Shown here: piece after piece, positions 5,428 to 13,288 of the stretch | How the letters are laid out: each line of letters begins with the position of its first letter | Numbering within the stretch: the first letter of the stretch is position 1 | Source: a virus | DNA length: 20,960 nucleotides | IMG/VR virus record: IMGVR_UViG_3300042505_000675 | Coordinates: 1 to 20,960 of that record | Direction: 5' to 3' (one strand) | Position numbers and translations under genes: made by a program | Notes under the pieces: generated by a model | The model's input: the letters and a program-made list of their open reading frames with translations, nothing else | Database searches by the model: none | What the model was told of the DNA's origin: nothing

Positions 5428-6034
5428 ACGTTGACTTCGGTAGCTTTGGGTATGGCTTAACCCCTGCGTAAGCAAGCGCGGAAGCCATGCGCCTGACCTG
5501 TGCGCGGTTTCCACAGAGCTTGAAATATCGGTGCTTCTCTTTTGGCCTGACGGTTTCAATCCCGTTCTCCTTCGCCCACTTCATTGGCGCTGTAATGCCG
5601 TTGTCACGCAACGTCATCGGATGCGTTGGCTTTCCGTTCACAATGTACAGCACGTCATGGGAAACGGTGCTGCCCGTGTAAATCCAGTTGGTTGCCTGAT
5701 ACACGATGCCAGCATGCCCATGCGCTGTGTCGGCGTAGCTCACAACCGCGCAGGGCGTTTCCAGCATGCGAAGACTTCCACCCACAAGGAAGGATGCCGC
5801 GTTCCTTTCGCTGGTCTGAATCACCAAGCGGGAAAGCTCAAAGAACTTCCAATCCCGATCCTTGAATGCGTGCTTCTGGATTGCGGGGCTTGGCTGGCCG
5901 TAGACAACGCAGCCTTCAATCCACCCACCAATCACAAGGCCGAACCCACGCCAGAAAATCGACGGTGTTTTCGAGTAGTGACGGGCTGAAACCAGCCTGT
6001 CGCACTCAGCTTTTCCAAGCTCCACGACTTTCAT
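5378..6034 (-). CDS. Mom-like DNA base-modification protein (GNAT fold)
   Basis: 218 residues, close in size to phage Mu Mom. Features shared with Mom-like proteins: ARHYSKTPS near the N-terminus (17-25), FGLVIGGWIEGCVVYGQP (31-48), FFELSRLVI (64-72), VVSYADTAHGHAGIVYQAT (97-115) followed by NWIYTG, and PKEKHRYFKLCG (164-175). Mu Mom converts adenine in phage DNA to N6-(methylcarbamoyl)adenine and thereby blocks many restriction enzymes. A similar protective role is inferred here, but the exact base product is not predictable. The ATG overlaps the stop of the 58-residue gene (ATGA). No Com-like translational activator is visible upstream. Confidence 0.8.
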   Translation of the reverse strand: MKVVELGKAECDRLVSARHYSKTPSIFWRGFGLVIGGWIEGCVVYGQPSPAIQKHAFKDRDWKFFELSRLVIQTSERNAASFLVGGSLRMLETPCAVVSYADTAHGHAGIVYQATNWIYTGSTVSHDVLYIVNGKPTHPMTLRDNGITAPMKWAKENGIETVRPKEKHRYFKLCGNRAQVRRMASALAYAGVKPYPKLPKSTYENGERIAIAYQETLF

Positions 6035-6207
6035 GACTGCAAGTATGCGGTGACCTTGTGGCCTTTGCTGGTGACGGATTCAGCCCAGATTCTGGCGTCA
6101 AAATCACTGTCACCAAACATCTTGATGCGACGCCTGCCGAAGTACGCGTACAGGTTTCCCCAGATGTTGCGCTTGATGGTGACCTTGATCTGCTTGCGCT
6201 TGCTCAT
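6031..6207 (-). CDS. small basic protein upstream of the Mom-like gene (58 aa)
   Basis: Starts MSKRKQIKVTIKRNIWGNLY at the ATG at 6207 and ends VTAYLQS, with its stop overlapping the Mom-like ATG (ATGA). The pattern of strands (IKVTIKRNIWGNLYAYFG), a central RRRIKMFG and a helix with DARIWAESV suggests a small alpha/beta DNA- or RNA-binding protein. It has no cysteines, so it is not a zinc-finger Com. It is tightly coupled to the Mom-like enzyme and could act as its partner or translational coupler; this is inference from position only. Confidence 0.7.
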   Translation of the reverse strand: MSKRKQIKVTIKRNIWGNLYAYFGRRRIKMFGDSDFDARIWAESVTSKGHKVTAYLQS

Positions 6208-6218
6208 GTGCAGCCCTG

Positions 6219-6473
6219 TTATTTCCCGGTGACAGCGTAGCGGTTTACACGCATATCACGCGCTGTTGCGCGGGCGATTCCGCGCTTGGCAATTACAGCA
6301 TTGAACCTCTCGCTGGCTCGCTTGCGCGCTTTGTTGCCGCAGCCTCGCGGGATCCAGCTTCCAGACAGCCGAGCGCTGATAACTTCGTAGGCCTCGTGGT
6401 TTGGATTGCAGAGAAGATCCAACTTCAGGCTAGCTTGAGAAGAAACATTCGGAGCGCGATCGTCGTTCGTCAT
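6219..6473 (-). CDS. hypothetical basic protein (84 aa)
   Basis: First gene after the structural block. It starts MTNDDRAPNVSSQASLKLDL at an ATG whose upstream 19-base palindrome and first 11 coding bases match those of the gene at 5175. The C-terminal half is rich in Arg and Lys (GNKARKRASERFNAVIAKRG) and ends with ARATARDMRVNRYAVTGK, which could form a helix-turn-helix-like end, though I cannot confirm this. It is likely a nucleic-acid-binding accessory protein. It lies 11 bases upstream of the next gene. Confidence 0.68.
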   Translation of the reverse strand: MTNDDRAPNVSSQASLKLDLLCNPNHEAYEVISARLSGSWIPRGCGNKARKRASERFNAVIAKRGIARATARDMRVNRYAVTGK

Positions 6474-6496
6474 GCCGACAACCTACCGCATGCCGC

Positions 6497-6515
6497 TCAT
6501 TTGTCTACACAATTC
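6497..6515. promoter_or_regulatory. near-palindromic operator-like site, copy 2
   Basis: Identical over 19 bases to 5200-5218, core at 6501-6512. It touches the stop codon of the 1116-residue gene and lies 27 bases before the ATG at 6473; in copy 1 the equivalent distance is 28. It is well placed to start or control transcription of the Mom-like group separately from the late genes. Confidence 0.6.
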
Positions 6516-9500
6516 TACTCCACCTCATCCTCAAACGGAACGCGCAGGATAATCGCGTCAGACACGACGGGTTCGTACGTGTCCGTGATGATGATCGGGG
6601 TGGAGCAATTCGACGCTCCATTTCGAGAGCCGTACAAGACCGCGGTCCCAATCTCCGGGATCTTTGTGCGCCCCGTGTTCGGCAGGAGTTCGCACGTAAC
6701 GTTGTTCGGCCCGTACGCGTCCAGCCTCCAAGCTGACCCGCCAGAGACCTCCCAACCTTGCAACCCTGCGCAGAGTGTACCGTCCGCATACGGAACCACA
6801 GTGTGCTCCTCGCGCTGCTCCTGATACTGCCGACGCCAGACCATTTCCCCGTTGGTGTTGAGCATGTCGCGCCACGTCTCGGGGATCGCCTCGATGGCGT
6901 CGGGGTCCACCAGCTCGAAACGGTACTCGTCTTCGTGGACGGTGTTCTCGACTAGATAGAGCGGGCCAGCGCCGGACGCAGAGCACGCGAATCCGGACGC
7001 GAAATTGACCTGGTTGCTCCCCTGCATCGTGCTCGCAGCCCCCCAAGTGCTTGTCATCGTCGTAGGTGAAACGCCACCGCCCGCGAACTGTGCGCGCCAC
7101 CCGCCGAGTCCCGACGTGGAACAATCGGACGCGCTCCCATCGAATGCCGCAACGGCTCCAACATATTTCGGGTCGTTGGTTTCGTCGTATGGCTGCGTCT
7201 CAAACTGGAACGGCAGCGACACGCGCACGCGGGTCAGTTTGTTGACGGCCTTTGCGAATTGGTTCCACGTCTCCGCGGCGAGGCGCACCGTCGGCAATGG
7301 CCCATAACCTATAGGCGAGTCCTCGCGCACGTCGTCAGGTCCAAGCGCGTCGGTTTCCGCGGTCGGCATCGTGGTGATGCTGGTGCCTTGGAACGCGTCG
7401 AAGCAGAGGTTTGCGAAGGTGTAATCAAAGACCGCCGTGACGCCCACGGTGCATCCGTAATCAATGCTCGTTTGGCCGTCCACGTAGCCCTCGCAGATGG
7501 CGCGAATGTACGTCTCCGCTTGAAGCATCACGTCGTGACGGATCGGCGTGTCAGACTTATTGGCCGTGTCGTTGCCGTCGTCGTATGGCTTCGGCAGCAA
7601 CTGGACGAACCAGATGTGAGGGAAGCAAGTGCCGTAGGGGTTATCCGGCAGGCCTTGAACAACGGAACCGCTAGCCGCATTCCCAGGCCCTGTGCGCTCG
7701 CAGTTCAGCGACGTGTCATCCTTCCAAGCGAGGTATTCGCGAATGGCGTTCTCGTCGGTTCGGTAGCTCTGCGCCTCCGCCAGCAACGCGGCAAGGTCCC
7801 ATGTGGAAATGTCGCGGTCTATGCTCGCGGGCGCGGTCTCGTGATGGTGGAAGCGCGTCTTGAACGTGATCTTGACCTGAGTTTCGCCGTCCACGGTGAC
7901 GGTCTCCGCGGAGTCGATTTCAAGGGGCGGCTCGTATAGGCGGCACGATTTGTAGAACTCATCTACGGGCGCGGCGGTGTTCAGGTTTTTGGAGTAGCGG
8001 TAGCCGGTCGCTCCCTCGGGCGCTAGGAAGTCGTCTACAGCGCTTGGGAAGTTGGCGTTGAAATGCCGCTTGAGTTCGCCGCTGGTGAACGAAGAGGCAT
8101 AGAACGCGCAGCGGTCCGAGGTTGACCAATACTCGGCATAACCCTCCTGTGACCAGTCGGAGGTCGGTGAAGGGTGGTAGGCCGCAAAGCGAGCGAAGGC
8201 GCACCATTCGTTCGTATAGCCTTGCCGCGGGGCTTCGTGCTCGATCTCGTCGCGGATGCCTTTCAGCACGTCGCACTCAGGCAAGCCGACGATGGATTGA
8301 TAGAACGGGTCAACCCACAGGACGGACTTGCCGCCCACGACGGCGTAGCCTTTGACCTGTGACGGGTGAAGGCAGCGGACAACGCGGGAGAGCCTGCGAA
8401 ACTTGTCGAAGACCGCGTTCGTGTCGATTTGCCGATCCTCCATCGGCGGCAGTTCATTGTCTCCTCCGAGTTTCGGAATCACCCCCAACGTGCTGTACGC
8501 CTCCCAGATTTCGTTCGCGTTGGCGACGCTTCGGCCGGACCCGTCGATGTCGGAAACACTGTTGGCGCCGGCGAGGCGTAGCAGCGTCCAGAGGTCGTGA
8601 ACGCCTGGGCGATAGGCGAACGTCTCCGCAAGCTCATAGGACACCGTGACGCTCGCGCCTGACACGGACGAAACGGACACCTCGATGTCCTCGGCGCCCT
8701 GCGTGAACAACGCCAGCGCGCTGCCCTCTTGGCTTCCTACGACAGCCTTGCCGACGACGACGTCGCCAGAAGTGAACGTGACGGTTGCGGGAACGATGGT
8801 TCCGGTGACGCGGACGATGGCGCACGAGAACCAGCATCCGCTCTGCGCGAAATGGGAGCCGATGACGCCGGACACCGTCGCGCCAGAGCGTGAGCCCTGC
8901 GTGTACTGCGGGACGACTTCATCGTTGATGGTGTACCCGCGGGCGGGAGCGAGGTAGTACGGTCGCGTGAGGAAGCTGGCGATGTCGAACGCCTTTCCAA
9001 GCCATCGCGGCCCGCCCTTGTTCTCACCCTCAACCCGTGCCGTATCGCCACGGAACTCGCCGGCAAATGCGTTCAAGACTCGCGGCAGGTGTTCGCTGTA
9101 AGTCTTCCGCAACGCCGCGCCTGATTCATATGGACCTTCGACCCACTTGGCGCGGTCGAAGTAATACATGGTGCCGTCGTTCAACGTCACCCAGAACGCC
9201 AGCGGCGTTTGCCATATGCCGGCGATGTGGGTTGGTTCGTCTGGGCAGGTTCCATCAAAGACCTGCGTTGCCTCCGTCTCGACGTTGGTGAAATAGATCT
9301 CGAAGTTCGGCGAAGCGTCCGGGTCCAGACAGTCGCCCAAAAACTCAGGCGTCGGCTGGAATCCACCGTACGCGTTGCCGTAGATCGACGTGCCGGCGTA
9401 GACGATCCGGAACGCGTGGCGGGCAGCGTCGAATGTTGGCGAACTCCACTCCTCCGTGGACGGGTTGAACGCGCCACGCTGTTGCTTCGCCAACTCCCAC

Positions 9501-9865
9501 GCCTGCTCCGCGTCTGTCACCGTCGCCATTGGGACGTCGTATGCGTCCACCTCGGCAGGGAATGAGCCTTGCCCGTAGACGTATAGCCCGAGCGGATTGG
9601 ACGTGGAAACGCCGCTGATGCTGCCGGCGAACGGCAGGTTGAGCGGCTCGTCCAGCATCTGGATTGAGTGGAAGAACTCGGCGTCAGTTTGACCTAGGAC
9701 GCGGAATTGGCGCGCCAATGCCAGGTAGTAGTACGCAACGCGCCAAGCCCCGTCCCCAAGACCGGAGACGAGGCGTGCATTGATGCCGTCAGCGAGTCCG
9801 GCGAGTTGGGTGGACGTTACCGGGTCGCCGGGCTCTACCTCCGGAACTCGCGGGAACGAGATCAC
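6515..9865 (-). CDS. large putative tail-tip or host-contact protein (1116 aa)
   Basis: The longest gene in the window, starting at a GTG that overlaps the preceding stop (GTGA). I recognise no domain. The N-terminus MISFPRVPEVEPGDPVTSTQLAGLADGIN suggests a particle-attached anchor, followed by DGAWRVAYYYLALARQF. Much of the rest is rich in aromatic residues, Gly and Asp, with scattered cysteines, as in beta-rich virion proteins; the region about 360-450 (VTGTIVPATVTFTSGDVVVG..., VSVSSVSGASVTVSYEL) resembles beta-sandwich repeats. No membrane segment or enzyme motif was found. As the last and largest gene after the tape measure, it holds the usual place of the tail-tip or central fibre protein, but it lacks recognisable gpJ-type motifs. 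Confidence 0.85.
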   Translation of the reverse strand: MISFPRVPEVEPGDPVTSTQLAGLADGINARLVSGLGDGAWRVAYYYLALARQFRVLGQTDAEFFHSIQMLDEPLNLPFAGSISGVSTSNPLGLYVYGQGSFPAEVDAYDVPMATVTDAEQAWELAKQQRGAFNPSTEEWSSPTFDAARHAFRIVYAGTSIYGNAYGGFQPTPEFLGDCLDPDASPNFEIYFTNVETEATQVFDGTCPDEPTHIAGIWQTPLAFWVTLNDGTMYYFDRAKWVEGPYESGAALRKTYSEHLPRVLNAFAGEFRGDTARVEGENKGGPRWLGKAFDIASFLTRPYYLAPARGYTINDEVVPQYTQGSRSGATVSGVIGSHFAQSGCWFSCAIVRVTGTIVPATVTFTSGDVVVGKAVVGSQEGSALALFTQGAEDIEVSVSSVSGASVTVSYELAETFAYRPGVHDLWTLLRLAGANSVSDIDGSGRSVANANEIWEAYSTLGVIPKLGGDNELPPMEDRQIDTNAVFDKFRRLSRVVRCLHPSQVKGYAVVGGKSVLWVDPFYQSIVGLPECDVLKGIRDEIEHEAPRQGYTNEWCAFARFAAYHPSPTSDWSQEGYAEYWSTSDRCAFYASSFTSGELKRHFNANFPSAVDDFLAPEGATGYRYSKNLNTAAPVDEFYKSCRLYEPPLEIDSAETVTVDGETQVKITFKTRFHHHETAPASIDRDISTWDLAALLAEAQSYRTDENAIREYLAWKDDTSLNCERTGPGNAASGSVVQGLPDNPYGTCFPHIWFVQLLPKPYDDGNDTANKSDTPIRHDVMLQAETYIRAICEGYVDGQTSIDYGCTVGVTAVFDYTFANLCFDAFQGTSITTMPTAETDALGPDDVREDSPIGYGPLPTVRLAAETWNQFAKAVNKLTRVRVSLPFQFETQPYDETNDPKYVGAVAAFDGSASDCSTSGLGGWRAQFAGGGVSPTTMTSTWGAASTMQGSNQVNFASGFACSASGAGPLYLVENTVHEDEYRFELVDPDAIEAIPETWRDMLNTNGEMVWRRQYQEQREEHTVVPYADGTLCAGLQGWEVSGGSAWRLDAYGPNNVTCELLPNTGRTKIPEIGTAVLYGSRNGASNCSTPIIITDTYEPVVSDAIILRVPFEDEVE

Positions 9866-10248
9866 ACTTCAGCAATCCAGAATTGAATCGGGGTTGCCGC
9901 TGTAGAGGAGGCCACGTAAAGCGTGGCGGATGGAACGCGAGTGAGGAAACAGGACTCGCCAGAAGTGAGCTTGGACAGAACGTGAGAAGCGGGCGGCCCT
10001 CCGTTGTCCTTTGAAATCGTCAATGTTCCGCTTGCGCCGTTGTGCTTGATAACAAGATACACGTCACCCGCAACGTCCGCAGGAACGTCTAGCGCTTCGA
10101 TGTCGTTCGCGGCCGTTGATACCAACTGCGTCACGGTCGCCATGTCCGCGCCTGTCATGTCGATCACGTCGGAAAGAGTTCCGGTCGCGATTGCTGCGCC
10201 GCCTTTGGCGACCTGCAAACTCATGCTAACCCTAATTTCATCTGCCAT
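9862..10248 (-). CDS. putative virion structural protein (128 aa)
   Basis: ATG at 10248 with AAGGAG at good spacing. The sequence alternates short hydrophobic strands and turns: ISLQ-like start MADEIRVSMSLQVAKGG, then DVYLVIKHNGASGTLTISKDNGGP, and SATLYVASSTAATPIQFWIAEV at the end. This is typical of a small beta-sandwich virion protein such as a tail-tip accessory or decoration protein. Its stop overlaps the GTG of the 1116-residue gene, so the two are likely made together and may assemble together. No sequence family is recognised. Confidence 0.75.
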   Translation of the reverse strand: MADEIRVSMSLQVAKGGAAIATGTLSDVIDMTGADMATVTQLVSTAANDIEALDVPADVAGDVYLVIKHNGASGTLTISKDNGGPPASHVLSKLTSGESCFLTRVPSATLYVASSTAATPIQFWIAEV

Positions 10249-10266
10249 ATGTTCTCCTTGTTTCTA

Positions 10267-10464
10267 TCAGCCCCAACGCGGGGTTGCGTCTCCGCCTCGG
10301 GCGGATGGTTTCACTTCCAAATGGGTGCCGCTGGTTGACTTCGACACGGCAATCGACGCCGAATCCCGCGGCTCCGACGCTCGCAGGTAGTCGATTACCG
10401 CGTTGATCGTCCTGCGGGATTCTGGATCGAGCCCGCCAGTCTGAACTTTCTCCGGGATCTTCAT
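10267..10464 (-). CDS. small tail-region protein (65 aa)
   Basis: Starts MKIPEKVQTGGLDPESRRTI at an ATG that overlaps the preceding stop (ATGA). It has one clear helix (ESRRTINAVIDYLRASEP) followed by an extended, Ser/Gly-rich tail (SKSTSGTHLEVKPSARGG). Short proteins of this kind often act as linkers or adaptors in the tail-tip module. The helix-then-linker pattern could trimerise as a neck, but that is a guess. Function unknown. Confidence 0.68.
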   Translation of the reverse strand: MKIPEKVQTGGLDPESRRTINAVIDYLRASEPRDSASIAVSKSTSGTHLEVKPSARGGDATPRWG

Positions 10465-11270
10465 GTTATCAGGACGTTCACGCCCGTCAGGCTCGCGCCA
10501 CTCGGGTATGCGTTATAGCGGCCGTGGCGAAAGCTGATGGTCTCCACAACCTTCATGGCTCCACGCTCCACCGTGTACTCAAAGTTCTGCGCCGTCAGAT
10601 ACCAGCCCCACACGAAGCCGTCAGGCAGCGCAACGGATGGGTCGAGTGGGATCCGTGATGCAAGCGGGTCAACAATGCCGTATTCGCGCAGTAACGCGGC
10701 TCGCGTGTAAACGAAGCCCTGAAGCGAGACCTGCCATTTGCTGCCAGGATACGCGGTCGTATATGTGCGCGTGCGTGAAAGCGTCGGATGTTGAATCGGC
10801 CACGTCTCCACGCCCTGCGTTAGGAGGTTGTAAATGACGCGCCCAACCGGGTAATCCGTTTCGGACAGCGGGAAGGCATCGCCACCCTTTGCCGCTTCTT
10901 CGATGTCGGTGCGGTATTGGGCAACGGTCACGTATGCGTTCGCCTCGGCCACGGCCAGCGGCGAGTTGAACAGGCTCACGCGCTCTTCCTCAACATCCAT
11001 ACGCCAGCGGTCCCATGGCACCTCTGCGCTCGCGGGCTGCGTCGGGTCTTTCGCCCAGTCGACCACGAGGCGGGAGCGTCCATCCCGCTTGTCGATGGCT
11101 ACGCGTCCGCCGGCGGATTGAAGCGATGCGGCGAGAGACGCGATTGCCGAATGCGTCCCTTCGTACTCGACTTGCCACGTCTGCCCGTCGCGCTCATTGA
11201 ACGCCGGACGGCTTGCGGTTTGCGTATAGCCGAGTGAACTAAAGCTAGAACTGCCCTGCGTCGTGCTCAT
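10461..11270 (-). CDS. putative distal tail or tail-hub protein (269 aa)
   Basis: Directly follows the tape measure gene with an ATGA overlap. The N-terminus is Ser/Thr-rich (MSTTQGSSSFSSLGYTQ). It then contains TWQVEYEGTHSAIASLAASLQSAGG and ends in a beta-rich region with several aromatic residues (FVWGWYLTAQNFEYTVE, VETISFRHGRYNAYPSG). In siphoviruses the gene after the tape measure usually encodes the distal tail protein that joins tube to tip. Position and beta content fit that role; I see no motif that proves it. Confidence 0.78.
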   Translation of the reverse strand: MSTTQGSSSFSSLGYTQTASRPAFNERDGQTWQVEYEGTHSAIASLAASLQSAGGRVAIDKRDGRSRLVVDWAKDPTQPASAEVPWDRWRMDVEEERVSLFNSPLAVAEANAYVTVAQYRTDIEEAAKGGDAFPLSETDYPVGRVIYNLLTQGVETWPIQHPTLSRTRTYTTAYPGSKWQVSLQGFVYTRAALLREYGIVDPLASRIPLDPSVALPDGFVWGWYLTAQNFEYTVERGAMKVVETISFRHGRYNAYPSGASLTGVNVLIT

Positions 11271-12241
11271 TGCGTGCGTTCTTGCAGGAGTTTGTGGATA
11301 GCCTCGTTGGCGATAGCGGAGCGCAAAATGGCTGACCCAACGTCAACAGTTGAGGTTCTGGGGCCGCGCCTTGCAAGAGCAGCGTTCAGGTCCAGCGCTT
11401 CGAATCGCTTACCATCGTCGTCGCTGATGCCCATCATTGCCATCGCTTTAAGTTCCGCCTCTTTCATCAGACCAAACTCACCCGCCGATCCGCGCCTTCC
11501 GATTTCCCGGATTTGTTCATTCAGGTTTGGATTGAACATGTTGAACATGGTTGCACCGGTTTCCAGTGTCTTTGCAACCGCTGGCGCGCTGGCAATCTTG
11601 AATAGGTGCAGGGTCTTTTCGAGACGCTTTGAAACCTCGTCGATTCGGGTTAGCTCCTCCTCTGAAATCAGCTTGATGGGCCCCTGTTGCTGAAGCTCAT
11701 CGAACACCATCCGCAGACTCGCCGCCTTCTTCCCGAGCAACTCGAAAGCCGCGGCATTCTCGCCGACTCCGCGAGAACTTGCCGCCAGGGCCTGCTTGAT
11801 GATGTCGGATGCGGAGCCCTTCGACGGGTCAATCCCAAGGATGGCAAACAACCCTGACGCGCCTTTGTCCCCGGCCTGCGCCTGGGCGCGAAGCTGCTGA
11901 ATCCGCTGCATCGCCATGGCCACAACCTCGAACGATTGGCCGGAACCGGCGGCGGCTTTCTGGAGTTGCTGAACTTCGTCTGTGGAGATCTCGAGCAGCT
12001 CCGCCATGTCCTTGATTTCGCCCACCGCATCGGACACGGACTTTACCCAGTTGACGGCGGCGCCCACGGTGAACATTCCCGCGAGGCTCGCACCGATGGA
12101 CGCAAACCCGCCGCCGATGTTGGATTTGAGCATCCCACCGACGCGCTTGGAAAACGCGCCGAACGCGCTCTCAGCCTGTTTGACCCCCACCTTGAAGTCG
12201 GTGGAGTCCAGCCCAAGGCGAGCCATCAGTTGGAAGATCAC
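11267..12241 (-). CDS. short tail tape measure protein
   Basis: 324 residues from a GTG that overlaps the previous stop (GTGA). The start MIFQLMARLGLDSTDFKVGV followed by KQAESAFGAFSKRVGGML is the typical N-terminal signature of tape measure proteins. A hydrophobic, Gly/Ala-rich segment (about 43-70, GGGFASIGASLAGMFTVGAA) is the probable membrane-interacting part. Most of the remainder is helical. Family role: sets tail length and is ejected ahead of DNA. At 324 residues it is among the shorter ones; at the usual 1.5 angstrom per helical residue it implies a tail of at most about 50 nm. Confidence 0.82.
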   Translation of the reverse strand: MIFQLMARLGLDSTDFKVGVKQAESAFGAFSKRVGGMLKSNIGGGFASIGASLAGMFTVGAAVNWVKSVSDAVGEIKDMAELLEISTDEVQQLQKAAAGSGQSFEVVAMAMQRIQQLRAQAQAGDKGASGLFAILGIDPSKGSASDIIKQALAASSRGVGENAAAFELLGKKAASLRMVFDELQQQGPIKLISEEELTRIDEVSKRLEKTLHLFKIASAPAVAKTLETGATMFNMFNPNLNEQIREIGRRGSAGEFGLMKEAELKAMAMMGISDDDGKRFEALDLNAALARRGPRTSTVDVGSAILRSAIANEAIHKLLQERTQ

Positions 12242-12792
12242 GCGGCCTCCTTTGCTTGCGCCATAGCCCAGCGGATAAACTCCCGCTGTTCATCGGTCTC
12301 CAACTCAACCAAGCCTCTCGCCTCCATGATCGCGGTCACGAGTTGGCCAACGAGCTTGCACGGCAGCGTGGTCGCTTCGTGGTATGACATCCCGAGTTCA
12401 GCCATGGCGATAGCCACGCGACTATGCCACCAAGGCGTTCCCATCACGCGCCCGCCTTCGCTACGCCATTTCGGCGGCATGTCGCATTGCGCTTTAAACC
12501 ACTCCGCAAACGCTTCCGCCTCCTCCTTGCCGCGTTCTGCGTCGATCCACCTAGACCACAGACGGAACGCAAGGCCGGCCATCCTGGACGCCAGCCTGCG
12601 CTTGCTGACGTGTGCCGGGTACGCGCAGACGAAAGCGGCTAGCGCGATGTCTCCATGGCTTGGGCTGCCACCTGCGATGAGCGGGGAGTCGGCCTCCGCG
12701 AGGAGCATGACGTGGGCAATGGTCAACGGCTCGCGCAGCGTCAAGCCAAAGACGCGCACGGGAGGAATGTCCGTTGACCATGCCGGGCTCAT
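12238..12792 (-). CDS. putative tail assembly chaperone
   Basis: 184 residues. I start it at the ATG at 12792 (MSPAWSTDIPPVRVFGLTLR), which shares TAATG with the tail-tube stop; the open frame extends further but the extra part overlaps the tail-tube gene and looks like a shadow. The protein is mostly helical: PLTIAHVMLLAEADSPL, ALAAFVCAYPAHVSKRRLA, EAEAFAEWFKAQCDMPP. It lies between tail tube and tape measure, the site of gpG/gpGT-type chaperones. No second frame joined by slippage is evident, so only a single-product version is supported. Its stop overlaps the tape measure GTG. Confidence 0.68.
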   Translation of the reverse strand: MSPAWSTDIPPVRVFGLTLREPLTIAHVMLLAEADSPLIAGGSPSHGDIALAAFVCAYPAHVSKRRLASRMAGLAFRLWSRWIDAERGKEEAEAFAEWFKAQCDMPPKWRSEGGRVMGTPWWHSRVAIAMAELGMSYHEATTLPCKLVGQLVTAIMEARGLVELETDEQREFIRWAMAQAKEAA

Positions 12793-13283
12793 TACGAAGT
12801 GATAGCGGTGCCGCCGACGATTAGCGGGTAACGGCGGAAGGTGAGGTTGAGCGTGGCGTGGCCATCGCTGGATCGCTGGATGCTGCCACCGCCGGCGTAG
12901 ATCCATTTCGCGGTCGCTGGAAGGGATCCGCTGCCAACGTTCAGCGCGTCGGAGAAGGACCCGACAGCCATTACTGGACCACCCGAAACCGTCATGGTTG
13001 CGCCGGGTTGCGGAATGCGTGCGGATGCCAGCGCGTTGGAGCTGCTGGTTCCGGTTGGCAGGAGCGTGAAGGCGCACTCGATGTACTCACCGTGAAACGT
13101 GACGGCATCGATGTCGCCCGATTCATCCTTCGTTTCCGTGGCGCCAACATTATGCGTGATGTTGTACCCGGTGACGGTCGGCATGATGTAGCCGGACACT
13201 GCCGACCCGGCGGCGTCATTGAGCGTGAAGGTTGGAGCGCCAGCACCGAACAGCGGTGCGGCTCCCTGTGTTGCGTAGCCCAT
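12792..13283 (-). CDS. putative major tail tube protein
   Basis: 163 residues from the ATG at 13283 (MGYATQGAAPLFGAGAPTF); longer starts would overlap the upstream gene and give an unnatural N-terminus. The protein is beta-rich: TVTGYNITHNVGATETKDESG, then AVTFHGEYIECAFTLLPTGT, ATMTVSGGPVMAVG and a final SDGHATLNLTFRRYPLIVG. Strands, Gly/Ser/Thr content, size and position (after a terminator-like gene, before a chaperone-like gene and the tape measure) fit a siphovirus tail tube subunit. A lambda gpV-type homology is likely but not proved here. Confidence 0.72.
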   Translation of the reverse strand: MGYATQGAAPLFGAGAPTFTLNDAAGSAVSGYIMPTVTGYNITHNVGATETKDESGDIDAVTFHGEYIECAFTLLPTGTSSSNALASARIPQPGATMTVSGGPVMAVGSFSDALNVGSGSLPATAKWIYAGGGSIQRSSDGHATLNLTFRRYPLIVGGTAITS

Positions 13284-13288
13284 AAAGT

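Noticed and set aside
4786-5460. 224-codon plus-strand open frame across the small-gene region
   Set aside because: It overlaps three minus-strand genes that have supporting context (control cassette, Cys-rich protein, ribbon-helix-helix protein). The product is shadow-like.
7259-7939. 226-codon plus-strand open frame inside the 1116-residue gene
   Set aside because: Shadow of the long minus-strand frame; its Val/Arg-rich composition reflects the complement of GC-rich codons.
11936-12802. 288-codon plus-strand open frame
   Set aside because: It lies opposite the tape measure and chaperone-like genes, which fit the coupled minus-strand chain. No motifs or start signals.
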